DNA from: Bradyrhizobium sp. LLZ17
GTDB taxonomy: Bacteria; Pseudomonadota; Alphaproteobacteria; Rhizobiales; Xanthobacteraceae
Direction of reading: 5' to 3'
Assembly (NCBI RefSeq): GCF_041200145.1
Contig: NZ_CP165734.1
Coordinates: forward strand, 5,685,001-5,749,000
DNA length: 64,000 nt
Made by a program: the position numbers and the translations under genes. This document shows, piece by piece, positions 53,668 to 62,025 of this stretch; within the stretch, counting starts at the first letter, position 1, and each line of letters begins with the position of its first letter. The notes below the pieces were generated by a model that saw only the letters and a program-made list of their open reading frames with translations, did no database searches and was not told the origin of the DNA.

Positions 53668-54708
53668 ATGTCTGAAGCGACCTCCCAGAAAATCCCCGTG
53701 ACCGTCCTGACCGGCTATCTCGGCGCCGGCAAGACCACGCTGCTCAACCGTATCCTGTCGGAAAACCACGGCAAGAAATACGCCGTCATCGTCAACGAGT
53801 TCGGCGAAATCGGTATCGACAACGACCTCATCATCGGCGCCGACGAGGAAGTGTTCGAAATGAACAACGGTTGCATCTGCTGCACCGTGCGCGGCGACCT
53901 CGTGCGCATCATGGAAGGGTTGATGAAGCGCAAAGGCAAGTTCGACGCCATCATCGTCGAGACCACGGGTCTTGCCGATCCCGCGCCGGTCGCCCAGACC
54001 TTCTTCGTCGATGAGGATGTGCAGAAGAACGCCCGCCTCGATGCGGTGGTCACGGTCGCGGACGCCAAATGGCTCTCCGACCGGCTCAAGGACGCGCCCG
54101 AAGCCAAGAACCAGATCGCTTTTGCCGACGTCATCGTGCTGAACAAGACCGATCTAGTGACAAAGCCCGAGCTCGCCGAGGTCGAGGCCCGCATCCGTGC
54201 GATCAACCCCTATGCCAAGCTGCACCGCACCGAGCGTTGCTCGGTGGCGCTGGCCGACGTGCTCGATCGTGGCGCGTTCGACCTCGATCGCATCCTCGAC
54301 ATCGAACCTGACTTCCTCGAGGTCGACGATCACGACCATGACCACCATCACCGCCACGACCATCATCACGACCATGATCATGGCCACGGCCTGAAGCACT
54401 ATCACGACGAGGACATGCAGTCGCTGTCGCTCAAGACCGACAAGCCGCTCGATCCGAACGTGTTCATGCCCTGGCTCCAGAACCTGGTGCAGGTCGAGGG
54501 CGGCAAGATCCTGCGCTCCAAGGGCATCCTCGCGTTCCACGACGATGACGACCGCTACGTGTTCCAGGGCGTGCACATGATGCTGGAGGGCGACCACCAG
54601 CGGAAATGGAAGGACGGCGAGCCGCGCCAAAGCCGCCTCGTCTTCATCGGTCGCGAATTGCCGGAAGAGCTCATTCGCACGGGCTTCGAGAGCTGCATCG
54701 TCTCGTGA
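53668..54708 (+). CDS. COG0523 (CobW-type) GTPase, zinc metallochaperone candidate
   Basis: A 346-residue G3E GTPase. Walker A is GYLGAGKTT (16-24), the metal site is C69-I-C71-C72 (NNGCICC), and the guanine motif is NKTD (159-162). Residues 222-246 form a His/Asp-rich metal-binding run, and a CobW C-terminal domain follows. Zur-controlled members deliver zinc to proteins under shortage (ZigA/ZNG1-like). It lies 55 bases after znuA on the same strand, and its stop overlaps the WD40 gene start as TGATG. Confidence 0.9.
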   Translation: MSEATSQKIPVTVLTGYLGAGKTTLLNRILSENHGKKYAVIVNEFGEIGIDNDLIIGADEEVFEMNNGCICCTVRGDLVRIMEGLMKRKGKFDAIIVETTGLADPAPVAQTFFVDEDVQKNARLDAVVTVADAKWLSDRLKDAPEAKNQIAFADVIVLNKTDLVTKPELAEVEARIRAINPYAKLHRTERCSVALADVLDRGAFDLDRILDIEPDFLEVDDHDHDHHHRHDHHHDHDHGHGLKHYHDEDMQSLSLKTDKPLDPNVFMPWLQNLVQVEGGKILRSKGILAFHDDDDRYVFQGVHMMLEGDHQRKWKDGEPRQSRLVFIGRELPEELIRTGFESCIVS

Positions 54709-55727
54709 TGAAAGAGTTTACGCCGGCTCCCGATTCCGCCTCGATCGTCTCCGTCACCGATCGCGTCAAGCCTGTTACGCTCGGCATGGGCGTGACCTCG
54801 GCACATTTCCTTGGCGACCGCGCCGCCTTCGTCGGCGGCGAGGAGAATGTCGCGCTGGTCGACGGCAAGGGCGAGATCAGCAAAGTCGCCGTGCACAGCG
54901 GCGGCATTCTCTCGACCGCGTCCGACGGCAAGCGCCTCGTGATGGGCGGCGACGACGGCAAGGTCGTGTCGCTCGACGCCAAGGGCGAGGTGACGCTGCT
55001 CGCGACCGATCCGAAGCGGCGCTGGATCGATGCGGTGGCGCTGCATTCGGACGGCGCGTTCGCCTGGTCGGCCGGCAAGTTCGCCTTCGTCAAGAGCGGC
55101 AAGAACGAGGAAAAATCGATCGAGGTGCCCTCGACCGTCGGCGGGCTGGCGTTTGCGCCGAAGGGCCTGCGGCTTGCGATCGCACATTACAACGGCGCGA
55201 CGCTGTGGTTTCCCAACATGGCGGCGGGCGCGGAATTCTTGCCCTGGGCCGGTTCGCATCTCGGCGTCACCTTCAGCCCGGACAACAAGTTCCTGGTCAC
55301 CACGATGCATGAAGCGGCGCTGCACGGTTGGCGGCTCGCGGACAACCGGCACATGCGCATGACCGGCTATCCCGGCCGCGTCCGCTCGATGTCGTGGAGC
55401 GCGGGCGGCAAGGCGCTGGCGACCTCCGGCGCCGACACCGTCATCCTGTGGCCCTTCGCCAGCAAGGACGGCCCGATGGGCAAGGAGCCCGCCATGCTCG
55501 CGCCGCTGCAGGCGCGCGTGTCGGTGGTCGCCTGCCACCCCAAGAACGACATCTTCGCCGCCGGCTACAGCGACGGCACCGTGCTGATGGTGCGTCTGGA
55601 AGACGGCGCCGAGATCCTGGTCCGCCGCAACGGCACGCCACCGGTCTCCGCCCTCGCCTGGAATGCCAAAGGCACGCTGCTCGCATTCGCCGACGAAAAT
55701 GGCGAGGGCGGACTGCTGGAGCTTTGA
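54708..55727 (+). CDS. WD40 repeat protein coupled to the COG0523 GTPase
   Basis: A 339-residue predicted beta-propeller without signal peptide. WD40-like blades are visible, for example VTLGMGVTSAHFLGDRAAF, GVTFSPDNKFLVTTMHEAAL, VRSMSWSAGGKALATSGAD with VILWPF, and VSALAWNAKGTLLAF. The one-base overlap with the GTPase stop implies coupled translation. The role in zinc handling is unknown; a scaffold for GTPase or client proteins is a reasonable guess. Confidence 0.85.
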   Translation: MKEFTPAPDSASIVSVTDRVKPVTLGMGVTSAHFLGDRAAFVGGEENVALVDGKGEISKVAVHSGGILSTASDGKRLVMGGDDGKVVSLDAKGEVTLLATDPKRRWIDAVALHSDGAFAWSAGKFAFVKSGKNEEKSIEVPSTVGGLAFAPKGLRLAIAHYNGATLWFPNMAAGAEFLPWAGSHLGVTFSPDNKFLVTTMHEAALHGWRLADNRHMRMTGYPGRVRSMSWSAGGKALATSGADTVILWPFASKDGPMGKEPAMLAPLQARVSVVACHPKNDIFAAGYSDGTVLMVRLEDGAEILVRRNGTPPVSALAWNAKGTLLAFADENGEGGLLEL

Positions 55728-55757
55728 TCTGTCATCGTTCCAGCCGTATACGGGGCC

Positions 55758-56474
55758 ATGCGGTTTCTGACGACCTTCCAGATTGCTGATTTCCTCGACA
55801 CGCTGGTCAGCCTGTTCACGGCCTTCGTGCTGGGCACACTGATCGGCGCCGAGCGGCAGTACCGGCAGCGCACGGCGGGCCTGCGCACCAATGTGCTGGT
55901 CGCGGTCGGGGCGGCTGCCTTCGTCGATCTCGCCATGCATCTGGACGGCGTGGACGGTGCGGTGCGGGTGATCGCCTATGTCGTTTCCGGCATCGGCTTT
56001 CTCGGTGCCGGCGTCATCATGAAGCAGGGTATGGACGTGCGCGGGCTCAATACCGCAGCGACGCTGTGGGCTTCCGCGGCTGTCGGCTCCTGCGCCGGCG
56101 CCGACATGGTCGCGCAAGCGGCAGCGCTGACCGTGTTCGTCATCGCCGGCAACACCATGCTGCGGTCGCTGGTCAATGCCATCAACCGTATCCCGCTGAA
56201 CGAGAAGACCTCGGAGGCGACCTACTACTTCAAGCTCGCGGTCGCGACCGATGCGTTGCCCGACATGCGCGACCGTCTGATCGACAAGCTCGAGGCCGCG
56301 AAATATTCGGTGGCCGATGTCGACGTGGTCGAGCTTGGCGAGGACGTTTTGGAGATCGTCGCAAAACTGGTTGCGAGTGCGGTCGATCCGAACGAGCTCA
56401 ATGCGGTGGCGACCGATCTTCAGCACCTGCCGGGGGTGCGCCACGCCACCTGGGAACTCAGCACCACTGACTAA
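55758..56474 (+). CDS. MgtC/SapB family membrane protein
   Basis: A 238-residue inner-membrane protein. Four to five N-terminal helices carry the MgtC signature (LGTLIGAERQYRQRTAGLRTN, then VVSGIGFLGAGVIMK and GLNTAATLWASAAVGSCAG). The C-terminal cytosolic domain is ACT-like. Family members are linked to magnesium limitation, acid tolerance and intracellular survival. It begins 30 bases after the zinc operon and may be co-transcribed. Confidence 0.9.
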   Translation: MRFLTTFQIADFLDTLVSLFTAFVLGTLIGAERQYRQRTAGLRTNVLVAVGAAAFVDLAMHLDGVDGAVRVIAYVVSGIGFLGAGVIMKQGMDVRGLNTAATLWASAAVGSCAGADMVAQAAALTVFVIAGNTMLRSLVNAINRIPLNEKTSEATYYFKLAVATDALPDMRDRLIDKLEAAKYSVADVDVVELGEDVLEIVAKLVASAVDPNELNAVATDLQHLPGVRHATWELSTTD

Positions 56475-56577
56475 TGGCGGCGCGCTAGCGGCGCAAAGCG
56501 TGCGGTTCCCGTCTTGTCGGGCACGGAACCGCTGTCGGGCAAATTCGTTGATCCCGCGGACAAAGGCGGTGATCGAG

Positions 56578-56910
56578 ATGGCCGGCAAAAACCAAAAGGG
56601 CAAACTGACACGAGACGTGTTGATCGCCTGCTCGCTGTTTATGGCTGGCGTCGTGATCTCGGGCCTGTCGCTGGCACAAATCCGGGCCGAACGCCGGATG
56701 GAACTGGCGCAGGGGACGCAGCCGCTCCAGGGCACGCCCTCGGACAATCAGACCAGGACGCCGGCGGAATCAAAACCCGGCGGTGAGCGCCCGACCACCC
56801 CGGCGCCGGAGCCCGCGCGCCCCGATCCGCAGACCCAGGGCGCGGCCACCAAACCGGTGCTGCCGCAGGCGCCCGCGGAGAAGATCGCGCCGCCGATCAA
56901 GGAGAAGTAG
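56578..56910 (+). CDS. Small single-pass membrane protein with Pro-rich tail
   Basis: A 110-residue protein. A basic N-terminus precedes one membrane helix (VLIACSLFMAGVVISGLSLA), followed by a long Pro/Ala/Thr-rich periplasmic tail (PAPEPARPDPQTQG). The frame is open upstream and GTG 56569 is an alternative start. No known domain. The tail may span or bind the cell wall. Confidence 0.5.
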   Translation: MAGKNQKGKLTRDVLIACSLFMAGVVISGLSLAQIRAERRMELAQGTQPLQGTPSDNQTRTPAESKPGGERPTTPAPEPARPDPQTQGAATKPVLPQAPAEKIAPPIKEK

Positions 56911-56931
56911 AAGCGGTCACCATGCAATTGG

Positions 56932-57031
56932 TGTCATCGTCCGCGAAAGCGGACGATCCAGTATTCCAGCGACCATGCGTGGATACGGAGAGGCCGCGGC
57001 GTACTGGATGCCCCGCCTTCGCGGAGCATGA
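56932..57031. repeat. Dispersed repeat (GTCCGCGAAAGCGGAC type)
   Basis: GTCATCGTCCGCGAAAGC with CCAGTATTCCAG at the left is an imperfect mirror of GTACTGG and GCCTTCGCGGAGCATGAC at the right. It lies between convergent genes. Confidence 0.55.
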
Positions 57032-57082
57032 CAGCGGAGTGTTGGGCTGGCCCCCGGAATGACGAGCATTAAGTCCGCGTCG

Positions 57083-58525
57083 TCACCGCACCAGAATATT
57101 CCGGAACTGCCAGGGATCGCTGGTATCGATGTCCTCCGGGAACAGCCCCGGACGATCCGTCAGCGGCGTCCAGTCGGTATAAAAACCCTTCACCGGGCCG
57201 AGATAGGGCAGCTGGATTTCCAGCAGGCGATCGAAATCCATCTCGTCGGCTTCGACGATGCCTTCGTTGGGGTTTTCCAGCGCCCAGACCATGCCGCCGA
57301 GCACGGCGGAGGTCACTTGCAGGCCGGTGGCGTTCTGATAGGGCGCGAGCTTGCGAGTCTCCTCGATCGAGAGCTGCGAGCCGTACCAGTAGGCGTTGTT
57401 GTCGTGGCCGAACAGCAGCACGCCGAGCTCGTCGATGCCGTCGACGATCTCGTTCTCGTCGAGGATGTGGTGCTTTTCCTGCATCTTCGCAGCGCGGCCG
57501 AACATTTCATGCAGCGACAGCACGGCATCGTCGGCCGGATGATAGGCATAGTGGCAGGTCGGCCGATAGACCGCCGTGCCCGATCCGTCGCGTACCGTGA
57601 AATAATCGGCGATCGAGATCGACTCGTTGTGGGTGACGAGGAAGCCGTACTGCGCGCCCCGGGTCGGGCACCATGTGCGCACGCGCGTGTTGGCGCCGGG
57701 CTGCATCAGATAGATGGCGGCGCCGCAGCCGGCTTCGTGGGTCCGGGCATTCTCGGGCATCCATTTTTCGTGGGTGCCCCAACCCAGTTCGGAGGGCTGC
57801 ACGCCTTCGGACAGGAAACCTTCCACCGACCAGGTGTTGACGAAGACATCCGGCTCTTTCGGCTTTTTGGAGCGCTGGGTGTCGCGTTCGGCGATGTGGA
57901 TGCCTTTGATGCCGGCCTGCCGCATCAAGTCGGCCCATTCCGCCTTGGTCTTCGGCTTGGGAGCGTTGAGCTTCAGATCAGCGGCGACATTGAGCAGCGC
58001 CTGCTTGACGAAAAAGGAGACCATGCCGGGGTTGGCGCCACAGCACGACACGGCCGTTGTCGAGCCCGCCGGGCGCGCCTTCTTGGCGGCCAGCGTCGCT
58101 TCGCGAAGGGCGTAGTTGGAGCGCGCTTCCGGGCCCTTCGAGGAATCGAAATAGAAGCCGAGCCAAGGCTCGTTGACGGTGTCGATATAGAGAGCGCCAA
58201 GCTCGTTGCAGAGCTCCATGATGTCGGTGGAGCCGGTGTCGACCGAGAGATTGACGCAAAAACCCTGGCCTCCGCCTTCAGTGAGCAGCGGGGTCAGCAA
58301 CTCGCGATAATTGTCCTTGGTCACGCCCTTCTGGATGAAGCGGACATTGTGCTTCTCGCAATGCGCCTTGCGGCCCTCGTCCTTGGGATCGATCACGGTG
58401 ACGCGCGACTTGTCGTAGTCGAGATGCCGCTCTATCAGCGGCAACGTGCCTTTGCCGATGGAGCCGAAGCCGACCATGACGATGGGACCAGTGATCTTCG
58501 CGTAGATCTGCGAGGCGGGGCTCAT
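57083..58525 (-). CDS. hss: Homospermidine synthase
   Basis: A 480-residue NAD-dependent enzyme that condenses two putrescine molecules to sym-homospermidine. The Rossmann motif is IVMVGFGSIGKGTLP. Typical segments include VIDPKDEGRK, VNLSVDTGSTDIMELC, NEPWLGFYFDSS, CCGANPGMVSFFVKQAL and FGHDNNAYWYGSQL. The length is standard. The ATG 58525 start follows GGAG. Ornithine decarboxylase at 59819-60961 supplies putrescine, and both genes lie on the same strand with RidA and a GNAT gene between. Confidence 0.93.
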   Translation of the reverse strand: MSPASQIYAKITGPIVMVGFGSIGKGTLPLIERHLDYDKSRVTVIDPKDEGRKAHCEKHNVRFIQKGVTKDNYRELLTPLLTEGGGQGFCVNLSVDTGSTDIMELCNELGALYIDTVNEPWLGFYFDSSKGPEARSNYALREATLAAKKARPAGSTTAVSCCGANPGMVSFFVKQALLNVAADLKLNAPKPKTKAEWADLMRQAGIKGIHIAERDTQRSKKPKEPDVFVNTWSVEGFLSEGVQPSELGWGTHEKWMPENARTHEAGCGAAIYLMQPGANTRVRTWCPTRGAQYGFLVTHNESISIADYFTVRDGSGTAVYRPTCHYAYHPADDAVLSLHEMFGRAAKMQEKHHILDENEIVDGIDELGVLLFGHDNNAYWYGSQLSIEETRKLAPYQNATGLQVTSAVLGGMVWALENPNEGIVEADEMDFDRLLEIQLPYLGPVKGFYTDWTPLTDRPGLFPEDIDTSDPWQFRNILVR

Positions 58526-58573
58526 GGGATGGTTTCTCCGGAACGTGCTGGCGGACAAGTTGTGAGGGATGGA

Positions 58574-58963
58574 TCAGGCGCTGCGGCGCTTGGCGGTCGC
58601 TTCGATCTCGACTTTCATCTCGGGCTTGTAGAGCGCCGAGACGACCAGAAGCGTTGCCGCCGGACGGATCGCGCCAAGGACTTCGCCGCAGACCGCGAAG
58701 TGCGCGTCTGCGTCATTGGCGTCGGTGAGGTAGTAGGTCACGCGGACGATGTCGGCCATCTCGAATCCGCCCTCCTTCAGGGCAGCTTCGATGGTCTTGA
58801 AGCAGTTGCGTGACTGGCTGGTGACATCGGCCGGCATCGTCATCGTAGTGTAGTCATAGCCGGTGGTTCCTGCGACGAACGCGAACTCGCCGTCGATCAC
58901 GGCGCGGCTGTAGCCGGCGGTCTTCTCAAAGGGAGAGCCAGTGGAGATCAGGCGACGGGACAT
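58574..58963 (-). CDS. RidA (YjgF/Rid) family protein
   Basis: A 129-residue trimeric enamine/imine deaminase-fold protein. Typical segments are GYSRAVIDGEFAFVAGTTG, SQSRNCFKTIEAALKEGG, VRVTYYLTDANDADAH, and RPAATLLVVSALYKPEMKVEIEA with the substrate-binding arginine. It hydrolyses reactive imines formed by PLP enzymes, which fits the neighbouring PLP decarboxylase. It is 48 bp upstream of hss on the same strand. Confidence 0.9.
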   Translation of the reverse strand: MSRRLISTGSPFEKTAGYSRAVIDGEFAFVAGTTGYDYTTMTMPADVTSQSRNCFKTIEAALKEGGFEMADIVRVTYYLTDANDADAHFAVCGEVLGAIRPAATLLVVSALYKPEMKVEIEATAKRRSA

Positions 58964-59097
58964 CGGTTTCGGCCTCGACTGAAGGGCTGTTTCGCGGGTT
59001 AAAGGGCGTTTCCGGGGCGCGCGCAACCCCAAAGGAATAGGCACGCGCGAGCATCGCGGCTCGATGCGGCTCTGGTCGTCGCCATCATGGCAATCCC

Positions 59098-59685
59098 TTA
59101 GGCCGCGTGCGCCTGGAGGGCGCGAACTACCCTCCGTTTGGGCAAGGCCGCGCCGGTCGGGACGATCATCCCCTCGGCGCCATCCAGCGCACCGGCCTGG
59201 AATTCGATCGCCAGCAGGCGGTCGCGCTCGAATGGGCCGGGCAGCACCAGCGCGCCGGTCTTCTCGGGCGAGAAGCCGAAGCGGGCGTAATAGGAGGCAT
59301 CGCCGAGCAGGACCACGGCGGCATGTCCGCGTGCCCGGGCGGCGGCCAGCGCTTGTTGCATCAGCGCGGCGCCGATCCCGAGCTCGCGGCAAGTAGGGTC
59401 CACCGCCAGCGGTCCGAGGACCAGAGCGGGCCTGCCTCCGGCGCTGACGTGCCACAGCCGCACGGTTCCCACGAGTGTCCCCTCGTGCACCGCGGCCAGC
59501 GCGAGGCCGGCAGCGGGTGCGCGTCCGTCGCGCAGGCGCTGGCAGGTGCGGCCATGGCGGTTCTCGCCAAAGCTGGCATCGAGCAGCGCTTCACGGGCGG
59601 CGACGTCGGCAGCACGCTCGTTGCGGATCGCGAACGGAGCGGTTTTCGAAGTGGCGGCGATCTGTGGCTTCCGAAGAGCAGTCAT
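59098..59685 (-). CDS. GNAT family N-acetyltransferase (YhbS-like)
   Basis: A 195-residue acetyltransferase. The acetyl-CoA motif is LGPLAVDPTCRELGIGAALMQQAL, and GDASYYARFGFSPEKTG is a YhbS-type block. It lies between the ornithine decarboxylase and RidA genes on the same strand, so polyamine acetylation is a possibility but is not shown by sequence. Confidence 0.87.
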   Translation of the reverse strand: MTALRKPQIAATSKTAPFAIRNERAADVAAREALLDASFGENRHGRTCQRLRDGRAPAAGLALAAVHEGTLVGTVRLWHVSAGGRPALVLGPLAVDPTCRELGIGAALMQQALAAARARGHAAVVLLGDASYYARFGFSPEKTGALVLPGPFERDRLLAIEFQAGALDGAEGMIVPTGAALPKRRVVRALQAHAA

Positions 59686-59818
59686 GGCGCGTCAGTCCCC
59701 GCTTGAGACCTGCGTGCCAAAAGCACGCCGGTCCAAGGCGTCGTCAGAAATCAGGATGTCAGGGAAGGGAGCCGGCGGACCGGCTCCCGGGTTCGTCGGG
59801 CCTCGAGAGAGAGGCTGC

Positions 59819-60961
59819 TTAGATGTGGTACGTCTTCAGCGGCGGGATGCCGTTGAACGCCACCGCCGAGTAGGTCGACGTATAGGCTCCGGTGCCTTCG
59901 ATCAGCAGCTTGTCGCCGATCTCCAGCGTCACCGGAAGCGGATACGGGTTCTTCTCATACAGCACGTCGGCGCTGTCGCAGGTGGGTCCGGCGAGCACGC
60001 ACGGCGTCATGTCGGCCCCGTCATGCGGGGTGCGGATGGCGTAACGGATCGACTCGTCCATGGTCTCGGCGAGACCACCGAACTTGCCGATGTCCAGGTA
60101 CACCCAGCGCACCTCGTCCTCGTCGCTCTTCTTCGAGATCAGCACGACCTCGGACTCGATGATGCCGGCGTTGCCCACCATGCCGCGGCCGGGCTCGATG
60201 ATGGTCTCCGGGATCTGGTTGCCGAAGTGCTTGCGCAGCGCCCGGAAGATCGAGCGGCCGTAGGTCACCACCGGCGGCACGTCCTTCAGGTACTTGGTCG
60301 GGAAGCCGCCACCCATGTTGACCATGCTCAGGTTGATGCCGCGCTCGGCGCAGTCGCGGAACACCTGCGAGGCCATCGCCAGCGCACGGTCCCACGCCTT
60401 CACCTTGCGCTGCTGCGAGCCGACATGGAACGAGATGCCGCACGGCTCCAGGCCCAGGCGCTTGGCGACGTCGAGCACCTCGACGGCCATTTCCGGGTCG
60501 CAGCCGAACTTCCGCGACAGCGGCCATTCGGCGCCGGCGCAGTCATAGAGAATGCGGCAAAACACCTTCGCGCCGGGAGCGGCACGGGCGACCTTCTCCA
60601 CCTCGGCGGTGCAGTCGACCGCGAACAGCCGAATGCCGAGCGCGAAGGCGCGCGCGATGTCGCGCTCCTTCTTGATCGTGTTGCCGAACGAGATGCGGTC
60701 GGCCGTCGCACCGGCGGCCAGCGCCATCTCGATCTCGGCAACCGTCGCGGTGTCGAAGCAGGAACCCATGGACGCGAGCAGCGCCAGCACTTCCGGCGCC
60801 GGGTTCGCCTTGACGGCATAGAACACGCGGCTGTCGGGCAGCGCCTTGGCAAAGGTCTGGTAATTGTCGCGCACGACTTCGAGATCGACCACGAGGCAGG
60901 GCTCGGTGTCCCGGCCCTCGCTGCGGCGGTTGCGCAGGAATTCCTGAATACGTTCGGTCAT
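59819..60961 (-). CDS. Ornithine decarboxylase (fold III PLP enzyme)
   Basis: A 380-residue eukaryotic-type ornithine decarboxylase. The PLP lysine is K51 in FYAVKANPAP. Further motifs are SFHVGSQQ, MVNMGGGFPTKY, the EPGRGMVGNAG phosphate-binding loop, GPTCDSADVL with the catalytic cysteine, and GAYTSTYSAVAFNG. It makes putrescine for homospermidine synthase. The length fits ODC/Lys-ODC type enzymes; dual lysine activity is possible. It is preceded by a long leader with strong hairpins, consistent with RNA-level control. Confidence 0.92.
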   Translation of the reverse strand: MTERIQEFLRNRRSEGRDTEPCLVVDLEVVRDNYQTFAKALPDSRVFYAVKANPAPEVLALLASMGSCFDTATVAEIEMALAAGATADRISFGNTIKKERDIARAFALGIRLFAVDCTAEVEKVARAAPGAKVFCRILYDCAGAEWPLSRKFGCDPEMAVEVLDVAKRLGLEPCGISFHVGSQQRKVKAWDRALAMASQVFRDCAERGINLSMVNMGGGFPTKYLKDVPPVVTYGRSIFRALRKHFGNQIPETIIEPGRGMVGNAGIIESEVVLISKKSDEDEVRWVYLDIGKFGGLAETMDESIRYAIRTPHDGADMTPCVLAGPTCDSADVLYEKNPYPLPVTLEIGDKLLIEGTGAYTSTYSAVAFNGIPPLKTYHI

Positions 60962-61320
60962 AGCACTCTCCCAAACGGCCCAGCGACGGGGATCCGTTCA
61001 AAAAATGACGTCAGATAAGAGCGCTCCGGCCAGATCGCGCGATGGAGGCGCGACAAGCCAAAGACTCAAACCAGACTGTGCTGCCGTGGATTGGTTGGGA
61101 ATTTTCCCGCCCGCACACCTGGCAATGAAGGACAAGCCTTTTCAGTAGCCCGCGCCGGCGTTGGACTGCCGGTAGAGACCAAAAAAGCCCGATCCGTCGT
61201 TGCTTTAAGTCGCGTCCCCCGTTGAGAGCGGGGTGCGCCGGTTCGCCTCCGGCTGCCAGTCACGGTTGCAAAGAGTGAAGTCACCTTCGACAAGGCATCT
61301 CTTGAGAGAGATGCTGGACG
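60962..61320 (-). promoter_or_regulatory. Structured leader of the ornithine decarboxylase gene, candidate speF-type RNA
   Basis: On the coding (minus) strand, two strong hairpins lie 250-350 bases before the start. One has stem GCATCTCT / AGAGATGC (61295-61314) and the other CCCCG / CGGGG (61217-61233). Both place CTCTCAA in or at the loop. A U run follows near 61185-61192. Alphaproteobacterial ornithine decarboxylase genes are known to have the conserved speF leader RNA, which this may be. I cannot verify the consensus without a covariance search. Confidence 0.45.
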
Positions 61321-61634
61321 CTCCGGGTTTGCTTTCGTCTTCCGGCTATGAGCCTTCCGACTTCCACACTTCCGAAGAGCCCCTCGGCTTCTTCACCCCT
61401 TGGCGGCTGTCCGGCCTCTTGTCCGGATACCTACCGACTGACACACGACCACAGGCACGTGCGAAATTGGGCAAGTCCGCACATAAGTGTTTTGACTCTG
61501 GTTCGCAAGAGATTTTTTAGGCTGCGAACAGAATTGCCTAACATCTGCTTGCGCAGTGTCGCGCGAGCGATGCTGAAGATGAACGCGCGTTAAGCTTTGT
61601 GCGCAGTGCGCGTGTCTCTCGCGCGCGAGAGGCG
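60962..61634. other. Non-coding stretch upstream of ornithine decarboxylase
   Basis: About 670 bases without a supported gene. The half nearest the decarboxylase carries the structured leader listed at 60962-61320. The distal half must hold its promoter and that of the small gene at 61889 downstream side; I cannot define either. The ORFs at 61066-61293 and 61233-61520 look spurious. Confidence 0.45.
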
Positions 61635-61889
61635 TCAGCCGCGCTTCGTGAAGGGCTCGACGCGCCGAGCCGCGCGGATGAAGGCAGTCATCACGAGCAC
61701 GCCCAGTGCAAATAGCGCGGCCTGAAGGATGTGCGCGCCCTGCTCGCCGAGTCCGGTCAGAACTGCGAGTGCCCAGCCGCCGGCAAACGCCGCGCCGAAC
61801 ACCTCAGCGCCGATCAGGATGGCGGCGCTGACGACGGTGATGACGTTCGGCCAGACGATCTGACGGGAGGATGAGGAAGGCGCGTTCAT
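61635..61889 (-). CDS. Small hypothetical membrane protein
   Basis: An 84-residue protein with two predicted membrane helices (VWPNVITVVSAAILIGAEVFG and ILQAALFALGVLVMTAF) joined by a short loop, and a basic C-terminus. I start at MNAPSSSSRQ; the frame is open further upstream. It is divergent from the M3 peptidase gene. No family recognised. Confidence 0.55.
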   Translation of the reverse strand: MNAPSSSSRQIVWPNVITVVSAAILIGAEVFGAAFAGGWALAVLTGLGEQGAHILQAALFALGVLVMTAFIRAARRVEPFTKRG

Positions 61890-62025
61890 GTGCTGTGGGG
61901 TCCGTGTCTGCGAGGGCCGCAATCTCCTCGAAAAGGCGGTCCGGAGCAAGGCCAAATGGCCCAAAAAAGCCCTATGGCGTGCTATAGCTCGGCCCAACAA
62001 TCGAGCCTCGAAAACGGGACGAACG

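Noticed and set aside
54555..56747. A 730-codon minus-strand open frame
   Set aside because: It is antisense to the COG0523, WD40 and MgtC genes, which have clear motifs. It has no domain and crosses several gene boundaries.
57059..58813. A 584-codon plus-strand open frame
   Set aside because: It is the mirror of homospermidine synthase. The residue pattern is only the reverse complement of its codons.
61066..61520. Small ORFs on both strands within the ornithine decarboxylase leader
   Set aside because: They overlap the structured leader, lack ribosome binding sites and have no protein-like pattern.
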